Shown here: positions 36,397-46,966 of the stretch, one piece after another
How the letters are laid out: each line of letters starts with the position of its first letter
Numbering within the stretch: the stretch's first letter is position 1
Assembly (NCBI RefSeq): GCF_023167465.1
Contig: NZ_AP025698.1
Coordinates: 1,174,501-1,238,500, forward strand
DNA: 64,000 nucleotides
Reading direction: 5' to 3'
Source of the DNA: Methanothermobacter tenebrarum
GTDB lineage: Archaea; Methanobacteriota; Methanobacteria; Methanobacteriales; DSM-23052
The notes under the pieces: model-generated
Seen by the model: the letters and a program-made list of their open reading frames with translations, nothing else
The model's database searches: none
What the model was told of the DNA's origin: nothing
Made by a program: the position numbers and the translations under genes

Positions 36397-36963
36397 AAAT
36401 AACGTTTATCCTATTCAACCATGCATAAACTTTCAACAGAGGACAAGGCTCTCATAGTATCTAAAAATAGCATTTATCCTACCACCACACAGCAAAAGCT
36501 CCCAGAAACTCCATAAACAAAAACAATATTTTCAGGGGGCGCCGTAACAGCCCCCCATTTGACCCCATAAGCCACCTTAAAGGTTCTCATCCCATATTGA
36601 AAAAAAGGCCTCAATATCTTTCAAAAAAGGATAATATGCATTTACTGAAAGAGCCTCTATTGAATACTCCAACATCCCAAGAAAAAACTACCCCTAATTA
36701 TGGTGCGGAGTTATTCAAGAGCGAATGGCACATCTAAATTATTGAAAACCTCAAAAAGGTACACTATGAATGCTGAAAAATATGGTAGGGTATGAAAAAG
36801 TTCCATAAAGAAAATTCCTCCAATTCCAACAACCAAAAGGATGTCAAACCTTTCTGATAATTAAATTGTTAAAATTGAACTAGTACAAATGTTGAAATAC
36901 AAACTGATCATCTATAGAATTTGACCTCGCCCCCTTTCAAAGTAATCAAATACAACATACTTA
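36394..36963. repeat. Intergenic region with a 22-bp direct repeat
   Basis: TCTAAAAATA-(AC/GC)-TTTATCCTA occurs at 36394 and again at 36459, 65 bp apart, after the stop of the DUF2206 gene. The remaining 500 bp hold no gene that I can support. Confidence 0.5.
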
Positions 36964-36978
36964 ATGCTAAGTGATAAT

Positions 36979-38421
36979 ATGAACGAAGTTCAGAGGATAG
37001 TTAAAAACATCAGTGTTACAGGACTTGCCCAAGTTTTAACCTCTTTAATGGCCTTCGTACTCTTCATATACCTTGCAAGGATCCTTGGCGAGGCCGACTT
37101 CGGAAAATACAGCTTTTCAATCTCACTCACCACACTCCTTGCAACACTCACAGACCTCGGCGTCAACCAGTTACTTGTAAGGGAGATAGCAAGGGATAAA
37201 GATCTCTCAGAAAATTACATCAACAACGCAATTATCCTCAAAATGCCCCTAGGAGTAATCACCCTCACAATAGTACCCCTAATCTCATGGTTACTCTCAC
37301 TCAGCAAAGAGATGACCATACTCCTTTACCTCTTCGGATTCTATAATGTCCTCCTCACAATCTCAGGCACCTACCTCTCACTCTTCCAAGCATGGGAGAG
37401 AATGGAATATGTTGCAATCTTCCAGATAATAGAAAGATCCGTGACCGTCACACTTGGACTCGCAGTCCTCTTCATGGGCTATGGAGTCTTTGCTGTTGCC
37501 CTTGTCTATGTAGCCGCGGGCGTCCTTGACATCCTCATCGCAGCCTCTATCAGCTTTAAAAGGTTTGTACGTCCATCCTTCAAGTTTGACCCTGCTCTTC
37601 AATGGAGGCTCCTCGTGGAGGGCCTGCCCTTCGGTCTTAACTCCCTGTTTGCAATGTTCTTCTTCAAGATAGACACCGTACTCCTAGGGATCCTCAGGGA
37701 TGATGTTGCTGTTGGTATATACAATGCAGCCTACAACCCCCTCCTGAACCTCAGCATGATAATAGCCGGTATGGTGTCATCAGCAGTTTATCCAGTGATG
37801 TCAAGGCAGTTTACTAATGGAGGAGACATTCTTGAAAACTTCACCATGGTATCCTCCAAGTACCTTTCAATCATCAGCTTCCCCATAGCCACCGGGTGCT
37901 TGATACTTGCAGACAGGTTCATCTCCCTCTTCTACGGTGGAGGTTACACTGCATCCATAATCGCCTTTCAAATCCTGAGCCTGTTTATACCCATAAGGCT
38001 TGTGAGCACCATCACAGGAACCCTTTTAAGTTCAATAAACAGGCAGGGCTTCAGGATGCTCAGCGTGGGCCTGAGCGCTACCCTCAACATCATACTGAAC
38101 ATCATACTCATACCATTATACAGTTACATCGGTGCAAGTATAGCCACCGTGATGTCTGAACTATTCCTCTACATGCTCTTCCTCCACTATATAGGAAGAT
38201 ACTATAAACCTGTAAATGTGAACAGCACATTCAAGAAACCTGCAATTGCATCTGTAATTATGGGAGTGGCCGTGCACCTCATGAAAGACCTGAACCTTCT
38301 AATAATGATACTTCTTGCATCCTGTATTTACCTTGGAGTCCTCATCCTCATCAGGACCTTTGATGAAAAAGATAAAATGATACTGATGAAACTTATGGGG
38401 AGGAACCATGAAGAATGTTGA
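36979..38421 (+). CDS. Polysaccharide flippase (MATE/Wzx-like, RfbX family)
   Basis: A 480-residue membrane protein with about 12-14 helices (TGLAQVLTSLMAFVLFIYLA at the start, VLLGILRDDVAVGIYNAAYN in the middle, RLVSTITGTLLSSINRQGFR later). It should flip lipid-linked glycan units across the membrane. ATG 36979 is preferred over 36964 because AAGTGAT lies directly before it and NEVQRIVKN is the usual start. The 3' end overlaps the FrhB-like gene by 14 bp. A near-identical 139-bp stretch of it sits at 33231. Confidence 0.88.
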   Translation: MNEVQRIVKNISVTGLAQVLTSLMAFVLFIYLARILGEADFGKYSFSISLTTLLATLTDLGVNQLLVREIARDKDLSENYINNAIILKMPLGVITLTIVPLISWLLSLSKEMTILLYLFGFYNVLLTISGTYLSLFQAWERMEYVAIFQIIERSVTVTLGLAVLFMGYGVFAVALVYVAAGVLDILIAASISFKRFVRPSFKFDPALQWRLLVEGLPFGLNSLFAMFFFKIDTVLLGILRDDVAVGIYNAAYNPLLNLSMIIAGMVSSAVYPVMSRQFTNGGDILENFTMVSSKYLSIISFPIATGCLILADRFISLFYGGGYTASIIAFQILSLFIPIRLVSTITGTLLSSINRQGFRMLSVGLSATLNIILNIILIPLYSYIGASIATVMSELFLYMLFLHYIGRYYKPVNVNSTFKKPAIASVIMGVAVHLMKDLNLLIMILLASCIYLGVLILIRTFDEKDKMILMKLMGRNHEEC

Positions 38422-39625
38422 TGAGATCGGTGACCTATGCACCGGCTGCGGGACATGCGCCGCCATGTGCCCCAGCGAAATAATTGAAATGAATATTAAC
38501 AAAAAAAAAGGAATATATGAACCCATCATAAAAGGGGAATGTGATGAATGTGGCATCTGCATAAAGGTCTGCCCAGGGGTATCTGTTGATTTCAGTGAAC
38601 TTAACAAGGAAATATTCGGTTATGAAGGAGAAGACATGCTCATTGGGAACTATAAGGCCTGTTATGTTGCCCATTCAACCAATGAAAAACTCAGATACGA
38701 TGCATCATCAGGTGGTATGGTAACCCAGATACTCATCCACCTACTTAATAAGGGCATTATCGACGGAGCCCTCGTAACCCATATGAACCCCAAAAAACCC
38801 CTTGAACCTGAACCATTCATCGCAAGAACCCCCGCGGAGATCATTGAGGCAGCTGGATCCAAGTACTGCCCGGTACCGGCGAACATAGCCCTCAAAGAGA
38901 TCCTCAAGAAACCCGGAAGGTACGCTGTTGTAGGTCTGCCCTGCCATATCCAAGGCGTCAGAAAGGCCGAAATAATCAACAGGAAGTTAAAGGAGAGAAT
39001 AGTATATCACCTAGGAATAGTATGCAACCACACACCATCATTCAAGGCAACAGAATTCCTCCTTGAAAAACTGGGAGTCAACAAAAATGAAGTTAAAAGT
39101 ATAAAGTATCGTGGTGAGGGATGGCCCGGAAGCCTTAAAATTGAAACAACCACGGGCCAAATACTACTACTACCCGAATATTGGGGATCTGGGTTCGGGC
39201 AACTCTTTATACCCCCAAGATGTAGAAGATGCTCTGACCATATGGCCGAATTATCTGACATGTCATTTGCAGACCCCTGGCTACGGGAATTTGAAGGTGA
39301 AAGTATAGGAAAAACCTTAATAGTACTCAGGAAGGACATTAAAATACTTGATGACCTTAAGAAGGAGGGACTATGTAACCTTGAACCTATAGAAGCAGAA
39401 AAGGTCCTTCTTTCACAATTATACAATATTTACATGAAAAAGAAGATTCATATGATCGATAATGACCTATATAAAGGCAGATTCCCAGAAATTGACCTTA
39501 TCGACAAATTAATCTCCATTTTTGAACCAGAAAAACTGCGAATTCCCAAAAAACTCATAAAAATATACATGACCCTATACTCCATTCTCGTATCTCTAAA
39601 GGCTCGTAAAGATTTCCTCATGTGA
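38408..39625 (+). CDS. Coenzyme F420 hydrogenase/dehydrogenase beta-subunit-like protein
   Basis: A 405-residue oxidoreductase: two 4Fe-4S motifs near the N-terminus (CTGCGTCAAMCPSEI and CDECGICIKVCPG), then an FrhB-type FAD/F420-binding domain (HSTNEKLRYDASSGGMVTQI, GLPCHIQGVRKAEI, YRGEGWPGSL) and a C-terminal CRRCSDHMAELSDMSFADPW. Such proteins occur in glycan loci next to pyruvyl transferases and probably reduce a sugar or polyprenyl intermediate. SD GGGGAGGA before ATG 38408. Overlaps the flippase; its stop overlaps the convergent pyruvyl transferase by eight bases. Confidence 0.85.
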   Translation: MKNVDEIGDLCTGCGTCAAMCPSEIIEMNINKKKGIYEPIIKGECDECGICIKVCPGVSVDFSELNKEIFGYEGEDMLIGNYKACYVAHSTNEKLRYDASSGGMVTQILIHLLNKGIIDGALVTHMNPKKPLEPEPFIARTPAEIIEAAGSKYCPVPANIALKEILKKPGRYAVVGLPCHIQGVRKAEIINRKLKERIVYHLGIVCNHTPSFKATEFLLEKLGVNKNEVKSIKYRGEGWPGSLKIETTTGQILLLPEYWGSGFGQLFIPPRCRRCSDHMAELSDMSFADPWLREFEGESIGKTLIVLRKDIKILDDLKKEGLCNLEPIEAEKVLLSQLYNIYMKKKIHMIDNDLYKGRFPEIDLIDKLISIFEPEKLRIPKKLIKIYMTLYSILVSLKARKDFLM

Positions 39626-40865
39626 TTCCAATGGAATCGCAGAATTCCCTTACAAGTTCACCGTTCCTGAGGGCTTTTCTTTTTATTCCTGGTATGACTT
39701 TTTCAAGATGCTTCTTTATATCATGTCTATTTTCCCATGCTTCTGATATTTTTGATATCAACAGATCTTCAGTAAGATCCTTAAATTCAATATAATAGTC
39801 TTCAAGACCGCAAAGTTTCATGAGTCCCGGAGTTTTTATGCTGTAAGATATCGCCACAACAGGAACACAAGTAGAGAGTGCAGCTATATTTGCATGCATA
39901 CGGGCTCCAACAAAGAGATCGCATTGCGATATAACACCTTTAAGTTCTTCACTTGAATAATCTTCATTCAAATTAAATACTCTTTTTTTATTTCTAAGTC
40001 CATCAAATACCTTCTGGTTTATGACCCTGTCATCATTTAAACCATCAATCGTTACGTGGGCAATAAGTATGACATTGGCTTCATATTTTTCTATTATAGT
40101 ATCGATTACCTCTGTGATCAATTCTATGTACTCATCGTAACTACCACCACCCCATTCTGCTATTGCATTACTAATAGAAAAACCTATTAAGTTATCATTT
40201 TTCATGAAATCATCCAGTAGAGGATTCTTGACATCTTTTTTATCTAATAGGAACGCTGAATCTGCTGTAAGATAAACTGGTCTTTTAATACCAAGTTTAT
40301 CAATATGATTAAGTGATATTTCATCCCTTACTGTTATAAGGGCTGCTTTATTGAGAATGAATTTTGCTATAGCTATTGTGATACTGCTTTTGAATGGACC
40401 CACCGATTCTGCAAAAACAATAAAAGGTTTTTTAAGCAATATTGCTAAGAATAAAGCAAAAAAATGAGTTAAAAATGAGAATAAACCATAATCCTCGGAT
40501 AAAACGTCCCCACCAGTTGTAACAGCTATATCTGAACTTTTAAGTGCATTTAACTCCTCGTTCCAAGATAATAAAAAATCTACTTTAACAAAATTTGAAA
40601 GAATCCGCCAGAGCAAAGCCGATATTAAGATTATGGGTGTGTTTAATGATTCAAAGACCGGAGCTATTAATGCTGTTTTTTTATAGGGTTCTATTTTAGG
40701 ATTAGAAATAAACTGTTTTGGAATAGATGCTAAGTTTGAAGCATGTTGAACAAAAAAATAGGGATGGTCAAAAATTTGCTCCATAATCTTAACACGAGAT
40801 AAGATCAATGCTTCAGTTCCTCTATTTAATCTATCAGTAGGCCCCACTACGGTTATTTTGATCAA
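39618..40865 (-). CDS. Polysaccharide pyruvyl transferase family protein
   Basis: A 415-residue enzyme (CsaB/WcaK-like) that transfers pyruvate from PEP to sugar hydroxyls. N-terminal ITVVGPTDRLNRGTEALILS contains the family glycine/nucleotide loop, with TTGGDVLSEDYGLFSFLTHF, VFAESVGPFKS and DLFVGARMHANIAALS in order; the conserved late VGxRxHxxI is typical. It starts at TTG 40865 with GGTGGTGATAAA just before. The next gene upstream (GT4) lies 20 bp away on the same strand. Confidence 0.85.
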   Translation of the reverse strand: MIKITVVGPTDRLNRGTEALILSRVKIMEQIFDHPYFFVQHASNLASIPKQFISNPKIEPYKKTALIAPVFESLNTPIILISALLWRILSNFVKVDFLLSWNEELNALKSSDIAVTTGGDVLSEDYGLFSFLTHFFALFLAILLKKPFIVFAESVGPFKSSITIAIAKFILNKAALITVRDEISLNHIDKLGIKRPVYLTADSAFLLDKKDVKNPLLDDFMKNDNLIGFSISNAIAEWGGGSYDEYIELITEVIDTIIEKYEANVILIAHVTIDGLNDDRVINQKVFDGLRNKKRVFNLNEDYSSEELKGVISQCDLFVGARMHANIAALSTCVPVVAISYSIKTPGLMKLCGLEDYYIEFKDLTEDLLISKISEAWENRHDIKKHLEKVIPGIKRKALRNGELVREFCDSIGIT

Positions 40866-40885
40866 TTTATCACCACCAAATTAGC

Positions 40886-41977
40886 TTATAGAGAGTCTAT
40901 AACTTTTTTCAGGTCTTTTTTCATTTTTTTTAGACTGAATTCTTTTTCAGCCATTTTCCTGGCATTTTGACCCATTTTAATTATGTCATTTTTTGAGAGT
41001 GATTTGAACTTATTTATGCCTTTTATAATGTTTTCTGGCTGGTTATCTTCTATAACGATTCCGCATTTATACTTTTTAACGAGTTTGGCTGCATCGCCAA
41101 CGTCCGTTGTGAGTATTGGTTTGCCCATTGCAGCGTATTCAGCAAATTTGGTAGGTGCGGCGACTTCAGTTGATTTATGATAGGGTCTTGGCAGAACAAG
41201 TATATCAGAAACTCCATAATATGATTTAACCAAATCTAAATCAACTCTTGGTAAAAACAAAGAGTTATGGTCTCTTTTTTTGTTCTTTGAGAAACCTACA
41301 AATAAGAAAAAAACATCGTCATCCCTATAATTTTTACTAGTCTTTATGAGACTATCAACACCTTGCCATTTATCTGCACTCCCAATATATCCACATATTA
41401 ATTTATCTGGTAAACCTAATTCATCCTTCAGTTTATTTATTTCAGTTTCATTCAAAGGTTGGAAAAAATCAAGGTCAGTTGCGTTAGTCACATAATATAA
41501 CTTATCCTCTGGGACACCTCTTTGCTTAAGATCATCAATCATCGAATTAGAAACACAAATTATCCTATCAGCAAGCCTAAAATCAAAAAAGGAAATCATC
41601 TTATAATAAAGTTTCTTCAAAGGATCCTGATTTAATAAATCCATCTCACTAACTAAATCCCCATGATTATCTAAAATCATTGGAATACCCTGAAGTTTAG
41701 ATAAAGAACATATAAAAGGGCTCATCGCCAAATTACAAAATATAACATCATAATCGCCAGAATTTACCTTTAAAAAGTGCTTAAGATGTACATTAAGGGG
41801 TGAAGACTTAATAACAGAATATTTGAAAGGTGGATTAAACCTTAATTTTTTTCTGGTATAGAAACATAGTTCAATCTCATGACCTAAAGATGATAATATG
41901 TCCATATGTTTTTTTATTCGAAACCACAGTGCCTCCTCGTGGAAGGGGGCTCCTAAAATAACGCTTAAAATTTTCAT
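40886..41977 (-). CDS. GT4 family glycosyltransferase
   Basis: A 363-residue GT-B glycosyltransferase: KILSVILGAPFHEEALWFRI at the start, CGYIGSADKWQGVDSLIKTS (the donor-domain GxxxxxKG-like region), LVLPRPYHKSTEVAAPTKFA and EYAAMGKPILTTDVGDAAK, the Glu-x7-Glu-like donor sugar motif with APTKFAEYAAMGKP. The sugar and acceptor are unknown. AAGGTGAT lies before ATG 41977; a GTG three codons upstream is less likely. Confidence 0.87.
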   Translation of the reverse strand: MKILSVILGAPFHEEALWFRIKKHMDILSSLGHEIELCFYTRKKLRFNPPFKYSVIKSSPLNVHLKHFLKVNSGDYDVIFCNLAMSPFICSLSKLQGIPMILDNHGDLVSEMDLLNQDPLKKLYYKMISFFDFRLADRIICVSNSMIDDLKQRGVPEDKLYYVTNATDLDFFQPLNETEINKLKDELGLPDKLICGYIGSADKWQGVDSLIKTSKNYRDDDVFFLFVGFSKNKKRDHNSLFLPRVDLDLVKSYYGVSDILVLPRPYHKSTEVAAPTKFAEYAAMGKPILTTDVGDAAKLVKKYKCGIVIEDNQPENIIKGINKFKSLSKNDIIKMGQNARKMAEKEFSLKKMKKDLKKVIDSL

Positions 41978-42059
41978 AAATATCACCTTACTATAATCAT
42001 AAACTCAAAACTTGATCTCAACTCTTATAAGAATAGTGAATAATTTATATAATATAGTT

Positions 42060-44030
42060 TAAGATGAGTACGCCACCATCATAAATTCTGTTTTTATAAG
42101 AGGATATTTCTGTATTCATCTATTCTCTCAACTTTATCCATCTTTAACTTTCCTTTAATAAACCTTGGGGTTGCCAGGGGTGCGTCCAGAAATACAAGGC
42201 CCTAACATTCGTCCAACGGAGATAAACATATCCATTTTCAGTTCTTTTATTCTTACTCAATGTTCAATTTGGGATTGGTGTAAAAACTCTTAAGTATCCT
42301 TGAAGAACCAAATGTATCCGTGTTTATGGTTTTATTAGCCCCAGGACTGAAAGTCATCTTGCACCAGTAACCTCACTATCATAAATAAATGTTTCATATC
42401 GTCTCTCACCTCACTATCATATGCATAAGAATAGGGAATACCAGCAAAGTGATAATTCAAGTATGTGACAGATGAGAAAAGGATTAATAGGAGAACCAGA
42501 ATTAAAGGTGTATATGGCACTTTACGCCTTAAAATATCCCTTCAACACCAATTATAAATGAAGGCGCCAGGAAAACTAACATTTGTGTGAATAATCTCAC
42601 CATAACCCTTTGATACAAATGGTAAGATGATAAACAATGCAAGTAGTCCTATTGAAATCATTACACTAACCGTGTATTCCTGATTCACATCATCCCTTCC
42701 TTTAAAGATTAAACTTAAAGCCCCGATACCAATCAGGAGGAAAATAAATCATGTATAACCGTACTGAGGAAATTTGGAATCTGTGCTATCCCTATACCCA
42801 CTACTGAGAGTTCACTGTTATTTCTCATGTCCTCAGAGAAAAAGTTCCCCATGCTTGAGATTGTTCTTTCAAAGAAAGTGATAGCATCTTTAAAAGAAGC
42901 TCCCCTTGCCGGGCATGCCATGCAAATATAACCACAAAAAACAGAACAGCTACTGAAGCTCTGAAAAAGTAGCTCTTCTTTGGTTTTCCAATGAACTTTT
43001 AAGAACATGAAGGTTAAAATTGCAAACACATAGGCTATTGTGTAATGAGAGAAGACCGTTGATATTATGAATAACAGCTTCTTATATGACCTCTTAAGGC
43101 CTGAAATCAACACTATTATTGCAAGAGAGAAAGAGGGAAAAATATGAGTGCTATAAGTTGTCTACACCATCCAAGGATATAAATGAATGAAAACTGGAAT
43201 ATGAAGAGCAGAGAAGTGTCCGTGTTCCTGTCCTTAAGGACCCTCTGACTGATGAAGTAAACTGCAAGGGGCATTACTGCTCCAAGGAAGCCATAGTAAG
43301 ACTTGAAAATGTAAGGGGCTGGTACATTCAGGATGAGCCTGTAAACAGTAGGTAGTATGGTTACACTTAAACAGGCGTTATATGCATCCTGTATTGTACC
43401 TGAAAACATCCGGTGGCCATTCATGAGTGCCCTAAAGAGGTAATACTCAATATGGATGTTCCTCCCTATAACGTAATTTGATGGAAGACCATTCATATTA
43501 GAGTGACAAGGCTATATTAAAGAGAGCGAAGGGGCATGTTAAATGATGTAACCTCTCCCTCAGGAGGGTCAAGAATATGATATAAAGAGGTGTGGGAGCA
43601 GGACTCCTAGTAGAAGCATATTGATGGAATATGTGTTCATGAGGTAACCCGAGGACTGTTATGACTGGAAACATGAAGGAGACTAATGCTAGTGAGAGGA
43701 TCCCTCTTTTAAATCAAATCATGGGTCAACCTGCCATCCGTCCTGAAACGGTAACCTATTAAAAGGATTGCTATAAGTATATTCAGAGATACAAGAAGTG
43801 GTAACAGGAAATGGGTCGTGGGATTAATGGATAGGTCATGTTAAGCAGTAGTCCGGTGAAAATGAGTAGAGATAACTTAAACATATAGAAGACTTTTCAA
43901 GTAATTCAAGTTTAAGTTCCATTATCGATCAGAAGATAGCCAAGGAGAAGATTGAAGATATGAAGGGTAAAGACTGTCTTAGGAGTAGAATATTTCATCA
44001 AGACAGGTTACATTAAAAGTAAAAAAATGA
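42060..44030 (-). pseudogene. Decayed paralogue of the DUF2206-type membrane protein
   Basis: Frameshifted pieces follow the order of the 34270 protein from end to start: C-terminus PRFIKGKLKMDKVERIDEYR (about 42130), DSEVTGA (about 42375), YLNYHFAGIPYSYAYDSEV (about 42440), VVGIGIAQIPNFLSTVIHDL (42740), FSHYTIAYVFAILTF (43050), NYVIGRNIHIEYYLFRALMN (43480), a hydrophobic VITVLG part (about 43660), and LRQSLPF near 43980. Similarity is partial, so it was a diverged second copy, now dead. It fills the whole gap between the GT4 and the methyltransferase remnant. Confidence 0.8.
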
Positions 44031-44143
44031 AATAGATGATATCACGTCAATATTAAATATCTACTAATAACTTCAATTCAGCGTCTGAGTTATTTTTTTT
44101 GCTATAATGAAAATCACTTCCTTAAACTGTGGCCAAATCTTTG

Positions 44144-44831
44144 TTAGATTATTATAAAGTAATTTAATGGTCTTATTCTTAAGGTATATGGTGGATAATT
44201 CCAAAAATATACTTTTTGTAAATCAAATCCAGTCCGTTTAAGCAAATACTTTAATTCATCTGCTGTATATTCTCTATTATGTCTTTCATAAACATTTCCT
44301 TAAAAAAGTTTCTTCGGGATTTATGCTCTTCCCAGCTAAAAGGCGAATCCTGTTTGAAAGTTTAGAGAGGTTGGGAGTGGAAAGTATTAAAACACCCTCA
44401 TCTCTTAAAACTTTATAAATCTCATTAAGAGCATGATGGGGGTTAAGCAGATGCTCTATAACTTCAAAAAAGACAACAAGATCAAATTCTCCTTTTTTAT
44501 ACGGTAATTGTTCACTATCAATATTACAAACATCTATGGGAATCGACATCCTATTCATTCTTTCTTTAAAATTTTTTCGAGTAATATAATTGACACCCCT
44601 AACATCATATCCCAGCTTTTTAAGAAAAATAGAAGCATAACCTGGTGCTGAACCAACATCCAATACTTTTGATGTAGGCTCCCAATTTGTAAAATTTAGT
44701 AATAAATTTAAACCATAAAATATCCTTTCCTTATGCAACTCATAATATTCTAATTCTTCGGGGAAAACCAGATTTTGACGAACTATTTTTTCTATGGTCT
44801 CCTCAAAATCTTTAAATTTAATTTTATCCAT
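44144..44831 (-). pseudogene. Class I SAM methyltransferase, frameshifted near its C-terminus
   Basis: The first 181 codons (ATG 44831 to 44286) give KVLDVGSAPGYASIFLKKLG (motif I), DLVVFFEVIEHLLNPHHALN and LILSTPNLSKLSNRIRLLAG, a UbiE/Methyltransf_11 protein. The frame ends RKCL at a T6 run (about 44300). In other frames the tail resumes, RHNREYTADELKYLLKRTGF and DLQKVYFW, ending at 44144. GGAGGAG precedes the start. The catalytic domain is complete, so partial activity is conceivable, but the conserved C-terminus is detached by at least two indels. Confidence 0.7.
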
Positions 44832-46020
44832 GATACTCCTCCGATAAATTATTATAAATCCTTTCAAGTTTATCTACGTGCTCCTTTAGTGTATACTTTT
44901 TTGCACTCTCATATGCGTTTTTTTCGAATTCCTTTAAGATAGAAGGATCCTCCAAAAGATTTTTAAGTATACGCTTAAGCTCATCTTTATCTCCCGGCTC
45001 AAACAGAAATCCATTGTAACCATCAATAACAAGTTCAGGAATCCCCCCAATATTGCTTCCAATCACTGGCGTTGAATGAGCAAAACTTTCATATACAACC
45101 ATCGGCGAATTCTCATACCATATTGAAGGAACAACAGTCACATTAGCTTTATTATATGCATATTTCAACTCATCAAAACCTTTGGCATAACCCTGGAAGT
45201 TCAAGTTTTCGTTGCTTATTTTTTTTAAGGATTGTTCGTAGGGTCCTCTGCCATAGACCGTAAGAGTAGCATTATCAAGTTCATTAAAAGCCTTAATCAA
45301 GATATGAACACCTTTATGTCTGCTCAGTTCTCCAACATAGAGAATGTCAAGTTTGTCATAAGTTTTAGAATTTGAAGATTCTTCGTTAATTTCCACAAGA
45401 TTTGGTAGTCTAACGGCATCACTTGAAAACCCTTCTTCTTTTAATTTTCTGATCAAGAAATCTGAAGGGGATATGAGGACGTCAACATCCACAAGGTACT
45501 TATTCAGGGTTGAATAAAAAGAGCAGATTAATGGTCTTTTTTTACATACATCCCCATCAGACCTTAAAAGGTTAGCACGTGGACATATAAGAGTGTAGTC
45601 ATGGGCTGTCAAAATTATGGGAAGTCCCAATTTTCTTATATGCCGAAACAGGAGCAATGAAAGTCCCTTGAAATTATGAAAGTGAATAACGTCTGGCTTC
45701 TCATCAAGAATAATTCTGCTTATCTTATTCTTAAGTTTGAAATTAAACGTGTCAATCATGTGCCAGAGAATCTTCGACGAAAGGCTATGAGCACTCTGGT
45801 CTACAAAGTTTTCATATAACGGGTAGACATTGTAAGGGGGTAGCCTGTAAACCTTAACACCATTTGTCCACTCAACAGTTAAATAGTTAGTTTCACTCGT
45901 AGTTATAACAAATACATTGTATCCTCTCTTTACAAGTTCTTCTGCTTCTATCTGAGCAACACCAGTAGCTCCCCCAAATGCTAGTGGAGGATATAAATTA
46001 GTAACAAGGCATATTTTCAT
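44824..46020 (-). CDS. GT4 family glycosyltransferase
   Basis: A 398-residue GT-B enzyme: KICLVTNLYPPLAFGGATGV with the acceptor glycine loop, DVIHFHNFKGLSLLLFRHI, LDILYVGELSRHKGVHILIK for the donor domain and VPSIWYENSPMVVYESFAHS with the E-x7-E motif before GTPVIGSNIGGIPELV-like sequence. GGTGAATCT before ATG 46020 marks the start; a longer reading runs into the DUF3800 gene. The 3' end overlaps the methyltransferase start by eight bases, so this strand is one long operon. Confidence 0.9.
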   Translation of the reverse strand: MKICLVTNLYPPLAFGGATGVAQIEAEELVKRGYNVFVITTSETNYLTVEWTNGVKVYRLPPYNVYPLYENFVDQSAHSLSSKILWHMIDTFNFKLKNKISRIILDEKPDVIHFHNFKGLSLLLFRHIRKLGLPIILTAHDYTLICPRANLLRSDGDVCKKRPLICSFYSTLNKYLVDVDVLISPSDFLIRKLKEEGFSSDAVRLPNLVEINEESSNSKTYDKLDILYVGELSRHKGVHILIKAFNELDNATLTVYGRGPYEQSLKKISNENLNFQGYAKGFDELKYAYNKANVTVVPSIWYENSPMVVYESFAHSTPVIGSNIGGIPELVIDGYNGFLFEPGDKDELKRILKNLLEDPSILKEFEKNAYESAKKYTLKEHVDKLERIYNNLSEEYHG

Positions 46021-46024
46021 AGAT

Positions 46025-46966
46025 TCACCACTCATCAAGTGTTTTCTGATTGCTATTTTCTAATAAAATTTTCCTATCTGTATAAAAATTGTTAAAACGG
46101 GACCTATTTGGTTTAAGTTGTTCGTTGAATAAAGTTCTTTCCTCTGGAGGCTCCTTTAGATCATGTCGTGGAAAGAACTGAATCTGCTGTTTCCTATAAT
46201 AATTGTAACTACTATTCTTATTTTTAGGTGCTTTAGTAAGCCTATATACTAAGGGCTTTATTTTTTCTCCAAGGATTCTTTTATTTCGATTTTCTGGAGG
46301 ATGGAAACAAGAAAAAACACTTCCCATAATAACATCCAGAAACTGGATAAAGTGAGATTCCAAAGAGTGTGACTTTTTATGGTTTGAATCTACAAAAATT
46401 ATTTCATTATTATTAAATCTTATATTGTTCTCTTTACTTATTTTGTATGCGAAATGCCAAGAAAAAAGTTCATAATACTCCTGTTCACCTTTATCATGAA
46501 AGACACTGTTAACTATAATATTTGAATCATTAAAAAAATATTTAATACCAGAGAGTAAAACCGTCCTGAAAAACCTGTTATAAACGCTCATTTTCTTGTT
46601 TTTAGGATCAAATAAATCAAATTTTATCTTAAAAAGATCAAGGCCAAGGATATTAAAATATACGAGTCCTAGATTCCTCTTATTATTGTCAAGTAACATT
46701 TCAATCCATTCCTTGGCTATCCTAAACTTATAGTGATCATTAGCATCTCTATAGTGAATTTCTCTATCATGATTTTCATGTTGTCGGCATCGATTTTTGC
46801 ACATCTCCTCCTTTTCTTTCCAATCACCATTCGGACACCTACAACCCATTAATTTCCTTAAAAGTTCTTCTTTTTTATTTAGAGGGACAAATAATGCACC
46901 TATATAAATCCAGTTTCTTTTCTTACCAGGCCATATTTCATCCGCGTACACATCAAGCTCTAACAT
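46025..46966 (-). CDS. DUF3800 family protein (RNase H-like)
   Basis: A 313-residue protein: ELDVYADEIWPGKKRNWIYI, with Asp and Glu at the positions of the DUF3800 DE motif, EIIFVDSNHKKSHSLESHFI with the third acidic residue, and FLDVIMGSVFSCFHPPENR with the last. DUF3800 proteins have an RNase H fold and occur mostly in mobile or defence settings. Here the gene is translationally coupled on both sides: its start overlaps the GNAT stop (TGATG), with AGAGGAG as SD, and only four bases separate its stop from the GT4 start. So it is transcribed as part of the glycan operon. A cluster of Cys/His near residues 43-64 might bind zinc. Confidence 0.72.
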   Translation of the reverse strand: MLELDVYADEIWPGKKRNWIYIGALFVPLNKKEELLRKLMGCRCPNGDWKEKEEMCKNRCRQHENHDREIHYRDANDHYKFRIAKEWIEMLLDNNKRNLGLVYFNILGLDLFKIKFDLFDPKNKKMSVYNRFFRTVLLSGIKYFFNDSNIIVNSVFHDKGEQEYYELFSWHFAYKISKENNIRFNNNEIIFVDSNHKKSHSLESHFIQFLDVIMGSVFSCFHPPENRNKRILGEKIKPLVYRLTKAPKNKNSSYNYYRKQQIQFFPRHDLKEPPEERTLFNEQLKPNRSRFNNFYTDRKILLENSNQKTLDEW

